From: Epilithonimonas mollis | Lineage (GTDB): Bacteria; Bacteroidota; Bacteroidia; Flavobacteriales; Weeksellaceae | Assembly (NCBI RefSeq): GCF_900142325.1 | Contig: NZ_FRAM01000001.1 | Span: 744,001-808,000, forward strand | Reading direction: 5' to 3' | DNA: 64,000 nucleotides | In this document: positions 1-9,482 of the stretch, piece by piece | Layout: each line of letters opens with the position of its first letter | How positions within the stretch are numbered: the stretch's first letter is position 1 | Position numbers and translations under genes: made by a program | Notes under the pieces: model-generated | Told to the model about the DNA's origin: nothing | Database searches by the model: none | What the model saw: the letters and a program-made list of their open reading frames with translations, nothing else

Positions 1-1241
1 AAAGAGAAATATCCACGAATCTCTTGAATATTGCTCTTTCTTACTACAAGCTGAAAAATCATACTGAATCTAAAAAATATTACAACCAGTCCATAAACCT
101 TAGGAAACAATTAGGGGATTATAATGCTCTGGCTATTGCATATCTTAATTATGGAGATCTTCTCAAAGAGAATAAACAAAACAGAGAAGCAGAAAAATAT
201 TACAAAACAGCATTACAAATCGCTGAAAAGAATGATTTAAAAGACATCCAAAAAAATATTTTTGGTTCTATGGCAGAACTTTATGCCTCAGAAAAAAAAT
301 TCGAATTATCAACTGAATATTTAAAAAAACAAATCCTGGTAAAAGATTCAATTTTTGATTTGGAAAAGACCAAAGTTATTGCAGAAACGGAGATCAAATA
401 TCAAACAGAAAAAAAAGAAAAAGACCTGGCTGTTGCAAAAAACAATCTACTCAAAGAAGAAATCAAAACAAAAAGAAAAAATATTCTGCTGATTATTTCT
501 CTTATCATTATTTCATCCGGAATCATTATTTCCATTTTAATTTATCGAACTCTCAAACTCCGTAACAAGCAACAAAAACAAGAATACGAACTCACTACAG
601 CCATATCAAAAATTGAAACCCAAAACAAATTGCAGGAACAGAGATTATCAATTTCCCGGGACCTGCATGATAACATCGGTGCGCAGCTGACTTTCATTAT
701 TTCATCCATAGAAACGCTGAAACAGGCTTTCAACATTACTGATGAGAAAATCAATCATAAACTGGCCTCTATTTCGGGTTTTACAAAAGATACGATTACG
801 GAACTGCGTGATACGATCTGGGCGATGAACCATTCTGAGATTGATTTTAATGAGATCAGAAACAGGATTCTGAACTTTGTGGAAAAAGCCCAAAAGTCGA
901 ACGAACATATCAACATTATTTTTGAAAGAGATGCAGCTTTGGACGAGCTTCATTTTTCCTCAGTAGACGGGATGAACATCTACAGAATAACGCAGGAAGC
1001 CGTGAATAATGCCATGAAATATTCGGGAGCAAAAAACATTTTACTCGATGCTAAAAAAGCAGATAATCAAATCGAAATCATGATAAAAGATGACGGAAAA
1101 GGTTTTGATATGGATAATACAGAATTCGGGAACGGTATCAGGAATATGCAGAAAAGGGCTTCCGAACTGAAATCACAAATCAGCATCATGTCTGCCAACG
1201 GAAAAGGAACTTCTATTACTTTAACGATTCCAAAGGCTTAG
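1..1241 (+). CDS. TPR-containing sensor histidine kinase, 5' end missing
   Basis: The reading frame is open to the left edge of the window, so the N-terminus is cut off. A TTG at 24 is the first start-like codon but lies inside TPR-like sequence and is probably not the start. Numbering from that TTG: TPR helices to about residue 110, a coiled stretch, one membrane segment at about 154-176, then a HisKA_3-type dimerisation domain with SRDLHDNIGA (phospho-acceptor His 215). A HATPase_c domain follows, with an N-box (RITQEAVNNAMKYSG), DDGKGF and a final GKGTS glycine box. This is the NarL/LytS-like kinase class that usually signals to a LuxR-type response regulator; no such regulator follows here, so it may lie upstream. 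The stop is 30 bp before the next gene. Confidence 0.9.
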   Translation, partial: REISTNLLNIALSYYKLKNHTESKKYYNQSINLRKQLGDYNALAIAYLNYGDLLKENKQNREAEKYYKTALQIAEKNDLKDIQKNIFGSMAELYASEKKFELSTEYLKKQILVKDSIFDLEKTKVIAETEIKYQTEKKEKDLAVAKNNLLKEEIKTKRKNILLIISLIIISSGIIISILIYRTLKLRNKQQKQEYELTTAISKIETQNKLQEQRLSISRDLHDNIGAQLTFIISSIETLKQAFNITDEKINHKLASISGFTKDTITELRDTIWAMNHSEIDFNEIRNRILNFVEKAQKSNEHINIIFERDAALDELHFSSVDGMNIYRITQEAVNNAMKYSGAKNILLDAKKADNQIEIMIKDDGKGFDMDNTEFGNGIRNMQKRASELKSQISIMSANGKGTSITLTIPKA

Positions 1242-1271
1242 AATCGTCAGAATTTCATTATTTTTGAAGCT

Positions 1272-1832
1272 ATGAAAGTTTCTGTCAAAAATATGGTCTG
1301 TAACCGTTGCATTGCTGCAGTGGAAGCTATATTTGACGAATTGAAAATTGGGACCACACAAGTTGCATTAGGCGAGGTGGAAACCCGAGACGATATTTCT
1401 AAAACAAATCTGGAAGCACTCGGTTCCAGACTGAAATCAGCAGGATTTGAGATCCTGGAAGACGCATCCAAAAAGCAGATTGAAAAAATAAAAACCCTGC
1501 TTATTCAGAAAATTTCTGAGGAAGATCTCGGTGAAGATTTTATTCTGTCCGAATTCCTGAGCTCTGAATTACACAAAGATTACAGCTCTGTTTCCAAGCT
1601 TTTTTCTCAGAATGAAAATCTAACCTTAGAACAATATTTCATTCTTCAGAAGATTGAAAAAGTCAAAGAACTATTACTATATAAGGAATTTAACCTGACC
1701 GAGATTTCACAGAAATTGGGTTACAAAAGTGTTCAGCATCTTTCCAGTCAGTTCAGGAAAATCACAGGATCGTCCCCTACTCAGTTTCTGAATTCTAAGG
1801 ATAAAAAGAGGATTGCGCTGGATAAGGTTTGA
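1272..1832 (+). CDS. AraC-family regulator with N-terminal heavy-metal-associated-like domain
   Basis: 186 residues. Residues 1-65 have the beta-alpha-beta-beta-alpha-beta pattern of an HMA domain, with a CxxC metal site in NMVCNRC (Cys 10 and 13). The C-terminal half holds a single-unit AraC helix-turn-helix (LTEISQKLGYKS, then QFRKITGSSPTQF). Known metal-domain/AraC fusions of this shape occur in Bacteroidota near copper or other soft-metal transport genes; direct metal sensing is inference. A TATTTTTG -7-like box at 1259-1266 ends six bases before the ATG, which suggests a very short or absent leader. No metal transporter is visible next to it in this window. Confidence 0.85.
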   Translation: MKVSVKNMVCNRCIAAVEAIFDELKIGTTQVALGEVETRDDISKTNLEALGSRLKSAGFEILEDASKKQIEKIKTLLIQKISEEDLGEDFILSEFLSSELHKDYSSVSKLFSQNENLTLEQYFILQKIEKVKELLLYKEFNLTEISQKLGYKSVQHLSSQFRKITGSSPTQFLNSKDKKRIALDKV

Positions 1833-1851
1833 TATAATTGATTTGATTCTA

Positions 1852-2451
1852 ATGAAAAAAACATTTGCATTAATATTTCTTATATTTGGTTTGCTGAGTT
1901 CTGCACAAGTTCCAATTTTAAAGTTATCAAGTCCTGTCGGCAAAAATCAAAATTGGCCTGATACTTTAAATAAAAATGAAATTTGCATTATTTATGAGAT
2001 AAATGGTGGTTGGTCTGCTTATGATTTTTTTACTTATTATTTTATAAAGAATGACGGAAAAATAACAGCTTACAGACAAGAAAAAGCAAAGTCATATTTG
2101 AAGGATAAAGTTTCTGATAAAGCCACAGAAAAGATTGCTGTAGAAGATGAACTAAAACAAAGAATATCCAAACTGATTAATTCAAATCAGCTCAATGAAC
2201 TTTTAAAATTTAAGCAAGAGGATTTCAAAATAAAAACTTCTCAGGATCCAAATACAATTCCGCCACCCTGTATAATTCATGATGCCAGTGGTTATAAATT
2301 GACTTTTATTCAAAACAATAAACAAAGTTTATATTCTTACTATGCTCCTCAATATCATTATGATAAATGCACTAACAAACTCATCAATAAACCTGTTCTG
2401 AAAACATTCATAGATGTTCTGGAATTATTGTCAGGGAAATCATACTATTGA
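1852..2451 (+). CDS. secreted hypothetical protein
   Basis: I place the start at the ATG at 1852, because it opens a clean signal peptide (MKKTFALIFLIFGLLSSAQ). An upstream in-frame start at 1813 would overlap the preceding gene and spoil the signal. The mature part, about 180 residues, is lysine-rich and hydrophilic with no motif I recognise. It contains CIIYEINGGWSAYDFF near the start and two late cysteines. It is probably exported to the periplasm or outer membrane. The stop codon lies 15 bp before the next gene, so the two may be co-transcribed. Function unknown. Confidence 0.7.
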   Translation: MKKTFALIFLIFGLLSSAQVPILKLSSPVGKNQNWPDTLNKNEICIIYEINGGWSAYDFFTYYFIKNDGKITAYRQEKAKSYLKDKVSDKATEKIAVEDELKQRISKLINSNQLNELLKFKQEDFKIKTSQDPNTIPPPCIIHDASGYKLTFIQNNKQSLYSYYAPQYHYDKCTNKLINKPVLKTFIDVLELLSGKSYY

Positions 2452-2465
2452 TTTCAATATTATCC

Positions 2466-3005
2466 ATGCCAACCAAACTCAAACTTCTTCGCGAAGCCAA
2501 AAACCTCACCCAGACAGAATTGGCTGAGAAATCCGGATTGTCTTTGCGCACAATCCAGAGAATTGAATCAGGGCAAAGTCTCAAAGGTTTCACTTTAAAA
2601 GCTGTTGCACAAGCTTTGGAAACTGAACCAGGCAATTTATTTTCAGAGAAAGAAATCATCCAAATCGACAGAGCAAAACTCATCAATCTATCAGCTTTGG
2701 CAGGATTGATTATTCCGTTTGGCGGGATCATTTTTCCGGCGGTTCTGACTTATAAAACTCAGGATTCTGTGAACCGGGAATTGGGGAAAAGTGTGGTTTG
2801 TGTTCAGATTGTTTTGGCGTTTACCATTTCGGTTTCATTGATTCTCAGTCCGTTTATTCAGAACTGGTTTTCTGTTCGATTTCCATTATTTTTAGTCCCA
2901 TTGATTGTATTTATCATCCTCAAACTTTGGATTGTCATCAGGAATGGAATCAGCCTGAACCAAACCAATACGCTTTCTATTAAACTGAAAAACAACTTCT
3001 TATAA
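2466..3005 (+). CDS. XRE-family helix-turn-helix protein with membrane C-terminus
   Basis: The ATG at 2466 gives 179 residues; a TTG at 2448 is less likely. Residues 1-60 are a Cro/CI-type helix-turn-helix (LREAKNLTQTELAEKSGLS, then RTIQRIESGQ). The rest has about four hydrophobic segments, with a first block (LAGLIIPFGGIIFPAVLTY) resembling the DUF4870-type membrane region. Small membrane-tethered XRE proteins of this kind are common in Flavobacteria and of unknown ligand. It may sense the membrane state or be coupled to its secreted neighbour upstream; neither is shown by the sequence. Confidence 0.8.
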   Translation: MPTKLKLLREAKNLTQTELAEKSGLSLRTIQRIESGQSLKGFTLKAVAQALETEPGNLFSEKEIIQIDRAKLINLSALAGLIIPFGGIIFPAVLTYKTQDSVNRELGKSVVCVQIVLAFTISVSLILSPFIQNWFSVRFPLFLVPLIVFIILKLWIVIRNGISLNQTNTLSIKLKNNFL

Positions 3006-3092
3006 ACCAAGTCATAAAACTGACGTAAAATTGTCATATCCTATTTTATCCAAATTCAGTTTCTAAAACCGAATCTTGCAGAAAATTGGACA

Positions 3093-4004
3093 ATGAAACT
3101 TTTTAAGAAATTAGCATTAGGATTTGTAACTGTTTTGGTTTTGATATTGATTGGTGGTTACATTTATTTCGACCGAAAATTCACACCGGAAAACAATTAT
3201 TTAACTGTAAAAAATGAAAGCGGAGACATTCCTGTCACTTGGCTGGGAAATGAAAAAAATGTTTTGCTTCTGCCAATTCATTTTTCCGGAAATCCGCAGA
3301 CTTATTATTTGCAGTTTGACACGGGTTCGCCCTACACGTTATTTTATTCCTATCAAATTAAACGCATTAAGGAAATTACAATTGATAAAGAACGTGCAAA
3401 AATGTCTTTCCTGATTGGCAAAACTCAAATTTCGTCGAATCAATTTAAAATATTTAAAACTGAGAAAAATGATGTAAAAGACAGTATCAAAATCATTGGA
3501 ACACTTGGCGCAGATATTCTGGAAGGCCGAAAAACTGTTATTAATTTTAAAAACAATCAAGTGGTTTTTAATTTGAGCCAGATTCCACATGGCTTTAAAA
3601 ATCAACTTTTTGACTTCAAATTCAAAAAAAGGAGAATCGTTATTCCCGGATTTCTGAAAGGTGAAGAACGGAAATTCCTCTACGATTCCGGAACCAGCGC
3701 GTACGAATTGTTGACCTACAAAGAAGAATGGGAAAGCCTGAAATCCGTAAATTCAAAAATAAAAATTGAAAAATCACAATCGTGGAATGATGTTTTAACG
3801 ACTTATACAGTCGGTTGTAAAGAGAATATCCGGTTCAAAAACAAAATGATCCCTGTAAAACAAATTACCTATGTGGAAGGTTTCTCCAATGCCCAATTCT
3901 CAATGATGAAGTTCTCCGGAATGACAGGAATGCTGGGTAACAAAATCTTTATGAATTACCGTATGTACATCGATTGTGCGGATGGTAAAATTGGGATAGA
4001 TTAA
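3093..4004 (+). CDS. membrane-anchored aspartic-peptidase-like protein
   Basis: 303 residues with an N-terminal membrane anchor (residues 8-26) and the rest outside the cytoplasm. Two motifs match the active-site loops of bilobed aspartic peptidases: LQFDTGSPYTLFY (Asp 76) and FLYDSGTSAYELL (Asp 198), about 120 residues apart, each after a beta-rich stretch. A downstream hydrophobic-glycine pattern (IGTLGADIL, MTGMLGNKIF) fits the second half of each lobe. Whether it cuts protein is unknown; bacterial members are mostly uncharacterised. The gene ends tail-to-tail with the thioesterase gene and the two stop codons overlap in TTAA. Confidence 0.65.
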   Translation: MKLFKKLALGFVTVLVLILIGGYIYFDRKFTPENNYLTVKNESGDIPVTWLGNEKNVLLLPIHFSGNPQTYYLQFDTGSPYTLFYSYQIKRIKEITIDKERAKMSFLIGKTQISSNQFKIFKTEKNDVKDSIKIIGTLGADILEGRKTVINFKNNQVVFNLSQIPHGFKNQLFDFKFKKRRIVIPGFLKGEERKFLYDSGTSAYELLTYKEEWESLKSVNSKIKIEKSQSWNDVLTTYTVGCKENIRFKNKMIPVKQITYVEGFSNAQFSMMKFSGMTGMLGNKIFMNYRMYIDCADGKIGID

Positions 4005-4390
4005 TCCTTAAATATCTTCAGCGGCTTCTTGTCTTCATCGATAGCAACCAGTGTAAAATCGCCTGAAACTGCCTTTTCTCGTGTATCGGCATACATCTCT
4101 TCTATGAAGATCTCGATATTAACCTTTACGCTGGTATTTCCTACATATTTAACTCGACCAATGAGCTCCACCAAAGTATCTGCAGGAATTGGTTTCTTGA
4201 AATCTATCCTGTCACAGCTTACAGTCACAAAGGATTTTCTGGCAAAACGAGTCGCGGTCATAAACGCCACTTCATCCATCATTTCCATCACTTTGCCACC
4301 GAACATTGTATTATGGTGATTGGTAGTATTGGGAAAAACAACTTTAAAAACTCTTGTTTCGGAGCTTTTAATTTTATCCTCGTAATTCAT
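4001..4390 (-). CDS. acyl-CoA thioesterase (hotdog fold)
   Basis: 129 residues, the usual length for a single-domain YciA/BACH-type hotdog thioesterase, which hydrolyses acyl-CoA to free fatty acid and CoA in the cytoplasm. The signature is NHHNTMFGGKVMEMMDEVAF at residues 23-42, holding the conserved Asn, Gly-Gly and catalytic-helix Asp, followed by VSCDRIDFKKPI and a typical strand core. A TATCTTTG box on the minus strand at 4468-4475 implies its own promoter and a leader of about 70 nt. Its 3' end overlaps the aspartic-peptidase-like gene by four bases. Confidence 0.9.
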   Translation of the reverse strand: MNYEDKIKSSETRVFKVVFPNTTNHHNTMFGGKVMEMMDEVAFMTATRFARKSFVTVSCDRIDFKKPIPADTLVELIGRVKYVGNTSVKVNIEIFIEEMYADTREKAVSGDFTLVAIDEDKKPLKIFKD

Positions 4391-4769
4391 TTATTTTTGA
4401 GAGATTAAAAAATTAGACATTTGAAATGAATCGAAATTTGGAATAACTTATTCATTTTTTTGTTCTGCAAAGATAATCCTTAATATTGATAATACTTTCC
4501 TCGAAACAGCAATCCAGCAAAAAAAACAATTTTCAGATAACTCCTCAAAGTGTTTGTCAATAGGATTAATGGCATCACTTTAATTTCGAGAATCGCAAAT
4601 TTTTATAAACGATTTATAAGACTGATTTTTAAAGAAGAAAGAGTAACATTTATTATTTCTACAAAGAACAATAAAAAAAATAATTTACATTTTTATTTCA
4701 AGGTATTGTTTTTGATTATTCCTTAACAATAACACATTTCGATGAAGACATTTACTAAAATATGTTTAT
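4391..4769. promoter_or_regulatory. divergent AT-rich intergenic region
   Basis: 379 bp between the thioesterase (minus) and the large T9SS gene (plus). The only clear signal is a minus-strand TATCTTTG -7 box at 4468-4475. The half facing the T9SS gene is AT-rich with A and T runs but has no convincing TTG/TANNTTTG pair. I see no ORF, RNA or repeat in it. Confidence 0.5.
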
Positions 4770-7700
4770 ATGAGAAATGTTTTATCAATATTATTCGGGT
4801 TATTCAGTATTGCAATATTTTCTCAGACATCTTTACAGGTTGTAGTAACTGATACTTCAGGCAATGAGAACTTTCATGTGAGTTGTACTCATGATCTTGA
4901 TTCCAATGGCTGTTTATTACTCAATGTAAAATATCCTGAAATCAAGGCGACAACAGGATATGATGTTACTCAAGAAAACTACACTCTACCTGTCCCTATA
5001 AATCAAGGAACAGCCCTTAATGCAGATTATGATGATCTTTTTGCAACCAAGTTGGACCTTCCTTTCAAGTTTTGTTTTTTTAATCAGCCATTCGAATCTA
5101 TTATCGTAGGGTCCAATGGTATGGTAACTTTTGATCTTAGTCAGCTTGGGAAGATCAACTACCCAAATGTCGATTGGACCAATCCAAATCCAAACCTTCC
5201 AAAAAATTCTATATTCGGGGTTTATCATGATATCGTTTTTTCTTCCGGAGACTCGTCTGAGATCTATTATTCGGTCATTGGAACAGCTCCCAACAGAAGA
5301 TTTGTTATCAGTTTCTACAACGGTCGGGTTACCGGTTGTACAGACAGGTCATCGTCTCAGATCGTTTTGCATGAAACAACTAATATTATTGATGTTTTTG
5401 TTGAGAAAAAAGATATGCCGTGTCCCACAAGAAAATTTGAAAATGCAATGATTGGCGTTATGAATGGTGACGGAACCATCGGGGTTTCTCCATCAAACAG
5501 AAATACAGGTCTCTGGCAAGCTTATCAGGAAGCATGGAGATTTACCCCACAAGGTAATGCGATTGTTCCAGAAGTAACTTGGACGGACTCTTCCGGACAG
5601 AATGTAGGTTCCGGAATCCAAGCCACAGTTTGTCCAACACAGAATGAAACCTATACTGCGAATGTAAAATTCAACATTTGTGGCAGTGACTTTATAACCT
5701 TGAAGGATGATTTTACCATCACCTTTGATCCCACATATCCTGTAGCTAAAAATTATACCCAGAGCTATTGTGGAACCACTTCCCAAAATATTGATCTTGA
5801 CGATTTCAAACCTAATATAACATCGCAGAATCCTACCAATTTCACTTTTACCTATCATGAAAGCAGAGCAGACGCTCAAAGTGGACAAAATGCAATACCT
5901 GCAAACTATACACTTACCGCAAACAAGATCTTTTATGTAAGAATTCAGAACCCTAGCATTCCTACCTGTTACAGAATTGCGGTCTTGACATTAAACTTCC
6001 TCTCGAAGAATCTGATAAAAGACACGGTAGAAATTTGTGACACCAACAATGATGGTATAGAAAAAAATTATAATCTCAGTTTGATCAATAAAGAACTATT
6101 TCCATCCGGAACAACTGATATTTCTTATTATCTTTCAGAGTCAGATGCAGAAAACAATATCAGTCCTGTAACCAATATTGATATTACAACTTCCACCATC
6201 GTCTGGCTGAAGGTCAGCACAACCGGTTGTACATATGTTTTAGGACCATTGAAATTTAAGTTTAAACCTGGGGTCAACTTGAATTCGCCAATTAATTTTT
6301 CTTTTAGTATGTGCGACATTAATGATGACAATACAGAACCCTTCAGTTTTGATGTGATCATTGGTCCTCTTGTTTCCAATGATCCGGGTGTCGTCTTTAA
6401 AGCTTACCAGACCTATGCTGCAGCATTTTCCGGAACAGGATCAACCTTAAAAACAATTAAAGATGGTCAATACAAGGTATACATCCGAGTCGAAATACCA
6501 AATGGCTGCTTTGCCATAGCGGAGGTAAATATGGATGTGACCTTCACAAAAGTTGAAGTTAAAAAGAAGGATGTCTATATCTGTTTCAATGGGACAGATG
6601 ATATCAGCGTCGATCTTCTAACTTTGTCTTCAGATATGCTGATATCTCCTTCAAGCGTACCGATCATATCATACTATTCTAACATGCAGGATGCTTCTAC
6701 ATCCATCAATCCTATTCCTACAAATCAAATCATCACGGAAGATGGAAATTTTGTTACAAAAACTTTTTATGTAAGATTTGAGCAGTCTATTGATTGCTAT
6801 ACGGTAAGGCCTATCAATATCCGCCTGGTTCATCCTATTATTTTTAATTCCACCGTAATGGCATGTGATTTTGACAATGACAATACCGAGCTTGTACAGC
6901 TGGCACAATTTACACCCGCAATTATAGGAACTCAAACTGCCACTACACAATTCTACGATACATTGCAAGATGCGCAAAGCGGTTTACGCCGAATCACCAG
7001 TACAACAGTTAATGGCACAAAACAGATATTTGTAAAAATCACCTCTTACGGCTGTTCGGAGATCTATCCTCTTAATATAGGTCTAACCTCTACTCCAGTC
7101 GTTAATTCTGCCGTAAATATCAATATCAATAATATCTGTGACAATAATAACGACGGCACAGAAATATACAACCTGCAACTAGCACAGCCTCAGATTTACT
7201 CTGGATCAGACGTTACCTATACTTATTACAGATCTTACAATGCTGTGACCCATGTTTTTTCTGACATTATCAATAGCCCCGACCGTTTTCCTGTGCCGGG
7301 TAACGCTACAGTGTATGCCAGGGTAAAGTATAATAGCAACAACTGTTTTTCTGCCGCGCAGATCAATATCAAGATGTCTTTTTTACCTCCTGTAGTTGTG
7401 AAAAGTGCGGTTTTGAATAAATGCGACCTTGATTTTAACCTGAATGAAACATTCCAGCTGAATGACGCTATCCCGCAGTTATTCAACGCTTCAGAAAATG
7501 TACAACCTTTGTCTGATATGCAGGTCTCATATTATAGAACAGCTGCACAGGCCAACATTGGCAATCCTGCAAATCAGCTGGGCAATACCTTTACAACTAA
7601 TATCTCAACCGTGGAAGTATGGGCCAGATTTGAGTCCAAAACATTGGGTTGCTATTCTACGGCGTCTATCAAACTAAACACCTATCTTCCACCGAAGGCC

Positions 7701-8966
7701 ATCAATTCAACCATTAGAATCTGTGATGAAAATCTGGATGGAAATTACGAAGTCAACCTGATGAATTTCACCAGCCAGATGGTCGATATTTCCAATCCTA
7801 TCAACACTTTCACATTCTATCCAACTTTAACCGATGCACAGAGAGAAACAAATGCTATTACTGACCCGCAAAATTATATCTCAACTCCTTTTCCAAGACA
7901 GGTCTGGGTGAAAGTGCAAAACATACCTGGCTGTAATGATATTGCGAGCATCGATCTGGTTCAAGCCAATAAAATCAATATCCAGAATACAGTTCCTTAT
8001 CAACTGGTGGTCTGCAAGGATGGAGATTCGGGAATTGCCAATCTAAGCCAGGTCGAAAGTCAGATATATCCCGGAGCCGGAGCAAGCTTCTTATATTATC
8101 CTTCCCTGCCCGATCTTAATGCCGGAACCAATCCTATCACCAATCCGACGGATTATTCATTCAGTTCAATGACCGGATCCAATATCATTTATGTTAGAGT
8201 GGTTGCTCCGGGACTTTGTCCTGACAAGGCAGAGATTCATCTGTCGATAAAACCGGCACCAGAATTCGATATTCCTACACAGTATATATGTCCGGGCGAC
8301 AAGCTGGATTACACCGTATCTGTTCCGGGTTTTACCATTAAAAGCTATGTCTGGACAAATCCTGCAGGTCAGGTCATCGGAAACAATACATCCAGCATTT
8401 CTGACATCGGAGAAATTGGCACTTATAAACTTACAGTAACAGCTGACAACGGATGTTCCTACACTGATACTTTTGAGCTCACATATTATGACGTCCCAGT
8501 CATAGAACGCCTGGAAGCCAATGGTAATACTTACACCATATTCACATCAGGTTCCAAACCTGTCTTATATTCGATGGATGGTGTTACTTGGCAGCCTGAA
8601 AATATTTATACTAATCTGCCAGTAGGAATCCAGACTTTTTACGTAAAGTATGAAGGCGAAGATTGTATCGTGAAACAGCAAGGTGTCATCCTCAACATCC
8701 CGAATGTCATCACGCCCAACGGCGATGGATACAATGATCAATGGATCGTCAGGAATCTTCATGTATTCGGTGGCAAACCTACTAATGTCAAAATATATGA
8801 CCGTTTCCAGGTCTTGGTTTTTGAACAGAGCAGCAATACCGAGATTGTTTGGAACGGCAAGATTCGGGGTCGAGAAATTCCTACGACCTCATACTGGTAC
8901 ATCATCACATTACCAGATGGTCAGCAGTTTACGGGCTGGATTGTTCTGAAGAACCGTTTGAACTAA
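4770..8966 (+). CDS. giant T9SS type B sorting-domain (gliding-motility-associated C-terminal) protein
   Basis: 1398 residues with signal peptide (MRNVLSILFGLFSIAIFSQ). After an N-terminal beta-sandwich-like region, about eight modules of roughly 90-110 residues each open with a cysteine and an acidic turn, such as EICDTNNDGIE, SMCDINDDNTE, MACDFDNDNTE, NICDNNNDGTE and RICDENLDGNYE. Each continues with a Tyr-rich strand and YV(R/K)(V/I) near the end. The last 90 residues are the type B sorting domain (VITPNGDGYNDQW, IYDRF, WNGK, PTTSYWY), the family first named for gliding motility. It is therefore exported through the type IX system and kept at or released from the cell surface, probably as an adhesin-like filament; the binding partner is unknown. 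The acidic turns could bind calcium. Confidence 0.92.
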   Translation: MRNVLSILFGLFSIAIFSQTSLQVVVTDTSGNENFHVSCTHDLDSNGCLLLNVKYPEIKATTGYDVTQENYTLPVPINQGTALNADYDDLFATKLDLPFKFCFFNQPFESIIVGSNGMVTFDLSQLGKINYPNVDWTNPNPNLPKNSIFGVYHDIVFSSGDSSEIYYSVIGTAPNRRFVISFYNGRVTGCTDRSSSQIVLHETTNIIDVFVEKKDMPCPTRKFENAMIGVMNGDGTIGVSPSNRNTGLWQAYQEAWRFTPQGNAIVPEVTWTDSSGQNVGSGIQATVCPTQNETYTANVKFNICGSDFITLKDDFTITFDPTYPVAKNYTQSYCGTTSQNIDLDDFKPNITSQNPTNFTFTYHESRADAQSGQNAIPANYTLTANKIFYVRIQNPSIPTCYRIAVLTLNFLSKNLIKDTVEICDTNNDGIEKNYNLSLINKELFPSGTTDISYYLSESDAENNISPVTNIDITTSTIVWLKVSTTGCTYVLGPLKFKFKPGVNLNSPINFSFSMCDINDDNTEPFSFDVIIGPLVSNDPGVVFKAYQTYAAAFSGTGSTLKTIKDGQYKVYIRVEIPNGCFAIAEVNMDVTFTKVEVKKKDVYICFNGTDDISVDLLTLSSDMLISPSSVPIISYYSNMQDASTSINPIPTNQIITEDGNFVTKTFYVRFEQSIDCYTVRPINIRLVHPIIFNSTVMACDFDNDNTELVQLAQFTPAIIGTQTATTQFYDTLQDAQSGLRRITSTTVNGTKQIFVKITSYGCSEIYPLNIGLTSTPVVNSAVNININNICDNNNDGTEIYNLQLAQPQIYSGSDVTYTYYRSYNAVTHVFSDIINSPDRFPVPGNATVYARVKYNSNNCFSAAQINIKMSFLPPVVVKSAVLNKCDLDFNLNETFQLNDAIPQLFNASENVQPLSDMQVSYYRTAAQANIGNPANQLGNTFTTNISTVEVWARFESKTLGCYSTASIKLNTYLPPKAINSTIRICDENLDGNYEVNLMNFTSQMVDISNPINTFTFYPTLTDAQRETNAITDPQNYISTPFPRQVWVKVQNIPGCNDIASIDLVQANKINIQNTVPYQLVVCKDGDSGIANLSQVESQIYPGAGASFLYYPSLPDLNAGTNPITNPTDYSFSSMTGSNIIYVRVVAPGLCPDKAEIHLSIKPAPEFDIPTQYICPGDKLDYTVSVPGFTIKSYVWTNPAGQVIGNNTSSISDIGEIGTYKLTVTADNGCSYTDTFELTYYDVPVIERLEANGNTYTIFTSGSKPVLYSMDGVTWQPENIYTNLPVGIQTFYVKYEGEDCIVKQQGVILNIPNVITPNGDGYNDQWIVRNLHVFGGKPTNVKIYDRFQVLVFEQSSNTEIVWNGKIRGREIPTTSYWYIITLPDGQQFTGWIVLKNRLN

Positions 8967-8992
8967 TATTGTGCAGGTTTTTAATGAAAGCT

Positions 8993-9024
8993 TTTGTTAA
9001 TGTTTTTCATTTTGGATATCTTTA
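8993..9024 (+). promoter_or_regulatory. promoter for the small membrane protein/hutU operon
   Basis: TTTG at 8993-8996, 20 bases, then TATCTTTA at 9017-9024 fits the flavobacterial -33/-7 form with one mismatch. Predicted transcription starts near 9031, 17 bases before the ATG at 9048. Confidence 0.55.
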
Positions 9025-9047
9025 AAAATTGAAATTGAAACTGCAAT

Positions 9048-9482
9048 ATGAGAAAGCTTTTTACAGAATATTTATTTGTTGTATTACTTTTTCCAGTTTT
9101 GTTATTAATTATTTTTTATTGTTTATCAACAAAAGGCGCAGTCGGAACTTACGACATTAACAGAACGATAAGCTTTCGAGGAATTGATATTAATGCTGTT
9201 CTTAGAAATCCAATTTATAATTCTTCTGCTTTCATTTTTACTTATCCAATATACATTTTGAGTTATTTTATTGTTTTTCTAATTCGAAGATATACAGAAT
9301 TTATCTACTCTATCCTGTCTTTTAGCATCTTGACTATTAACTACATTTTGCTTTGTATTAATCCCGAAAATAGAATTCTAATTCCATTAACAATAATTGG
9401 TCTTATAATTTTCATTTTGAATATCTTTAAAACCACAAAAAATCCAACAACCAATAACAAACAACCATCAACTATAAAATGA
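9048..9482 (+). CDS. small integral membrane protein, translationally coupled to hutU
   Basis: 144 residues with about four hydrophobic segments (roughly 8-26, 60-85, 88-105 and 110-128) and a hydrophilic tail rich in Asn, Lys and Thr. I recognise no family. The stop codon overlaps the hutU start in ATGA (9479-9482), so the two are probably co-translated. Base composition is more AT-rich than in hutU. It could be a transport or anchoring partner for histidine degradation, but nothing in the sequence proves that. Confidence 0.65.
   Translation: MRKLFTEYLFVVLLFPVLLLIIFYCLSTKGAVGTYDINRTISFRGIDINAVLRNPIYNSSAFIFTYPIYILSYFIVFLIRRYTEFIYSILSFSILTINYILLCINPENRILIPLTIIGLIIFILNIFKTTKNPTTNNKQPSTIK

Noticed and set aside
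5131-5451. Plus-strand ORF inside the giant T9SS gene
   Set aside because: Alternative frame of a well-supported long gene.
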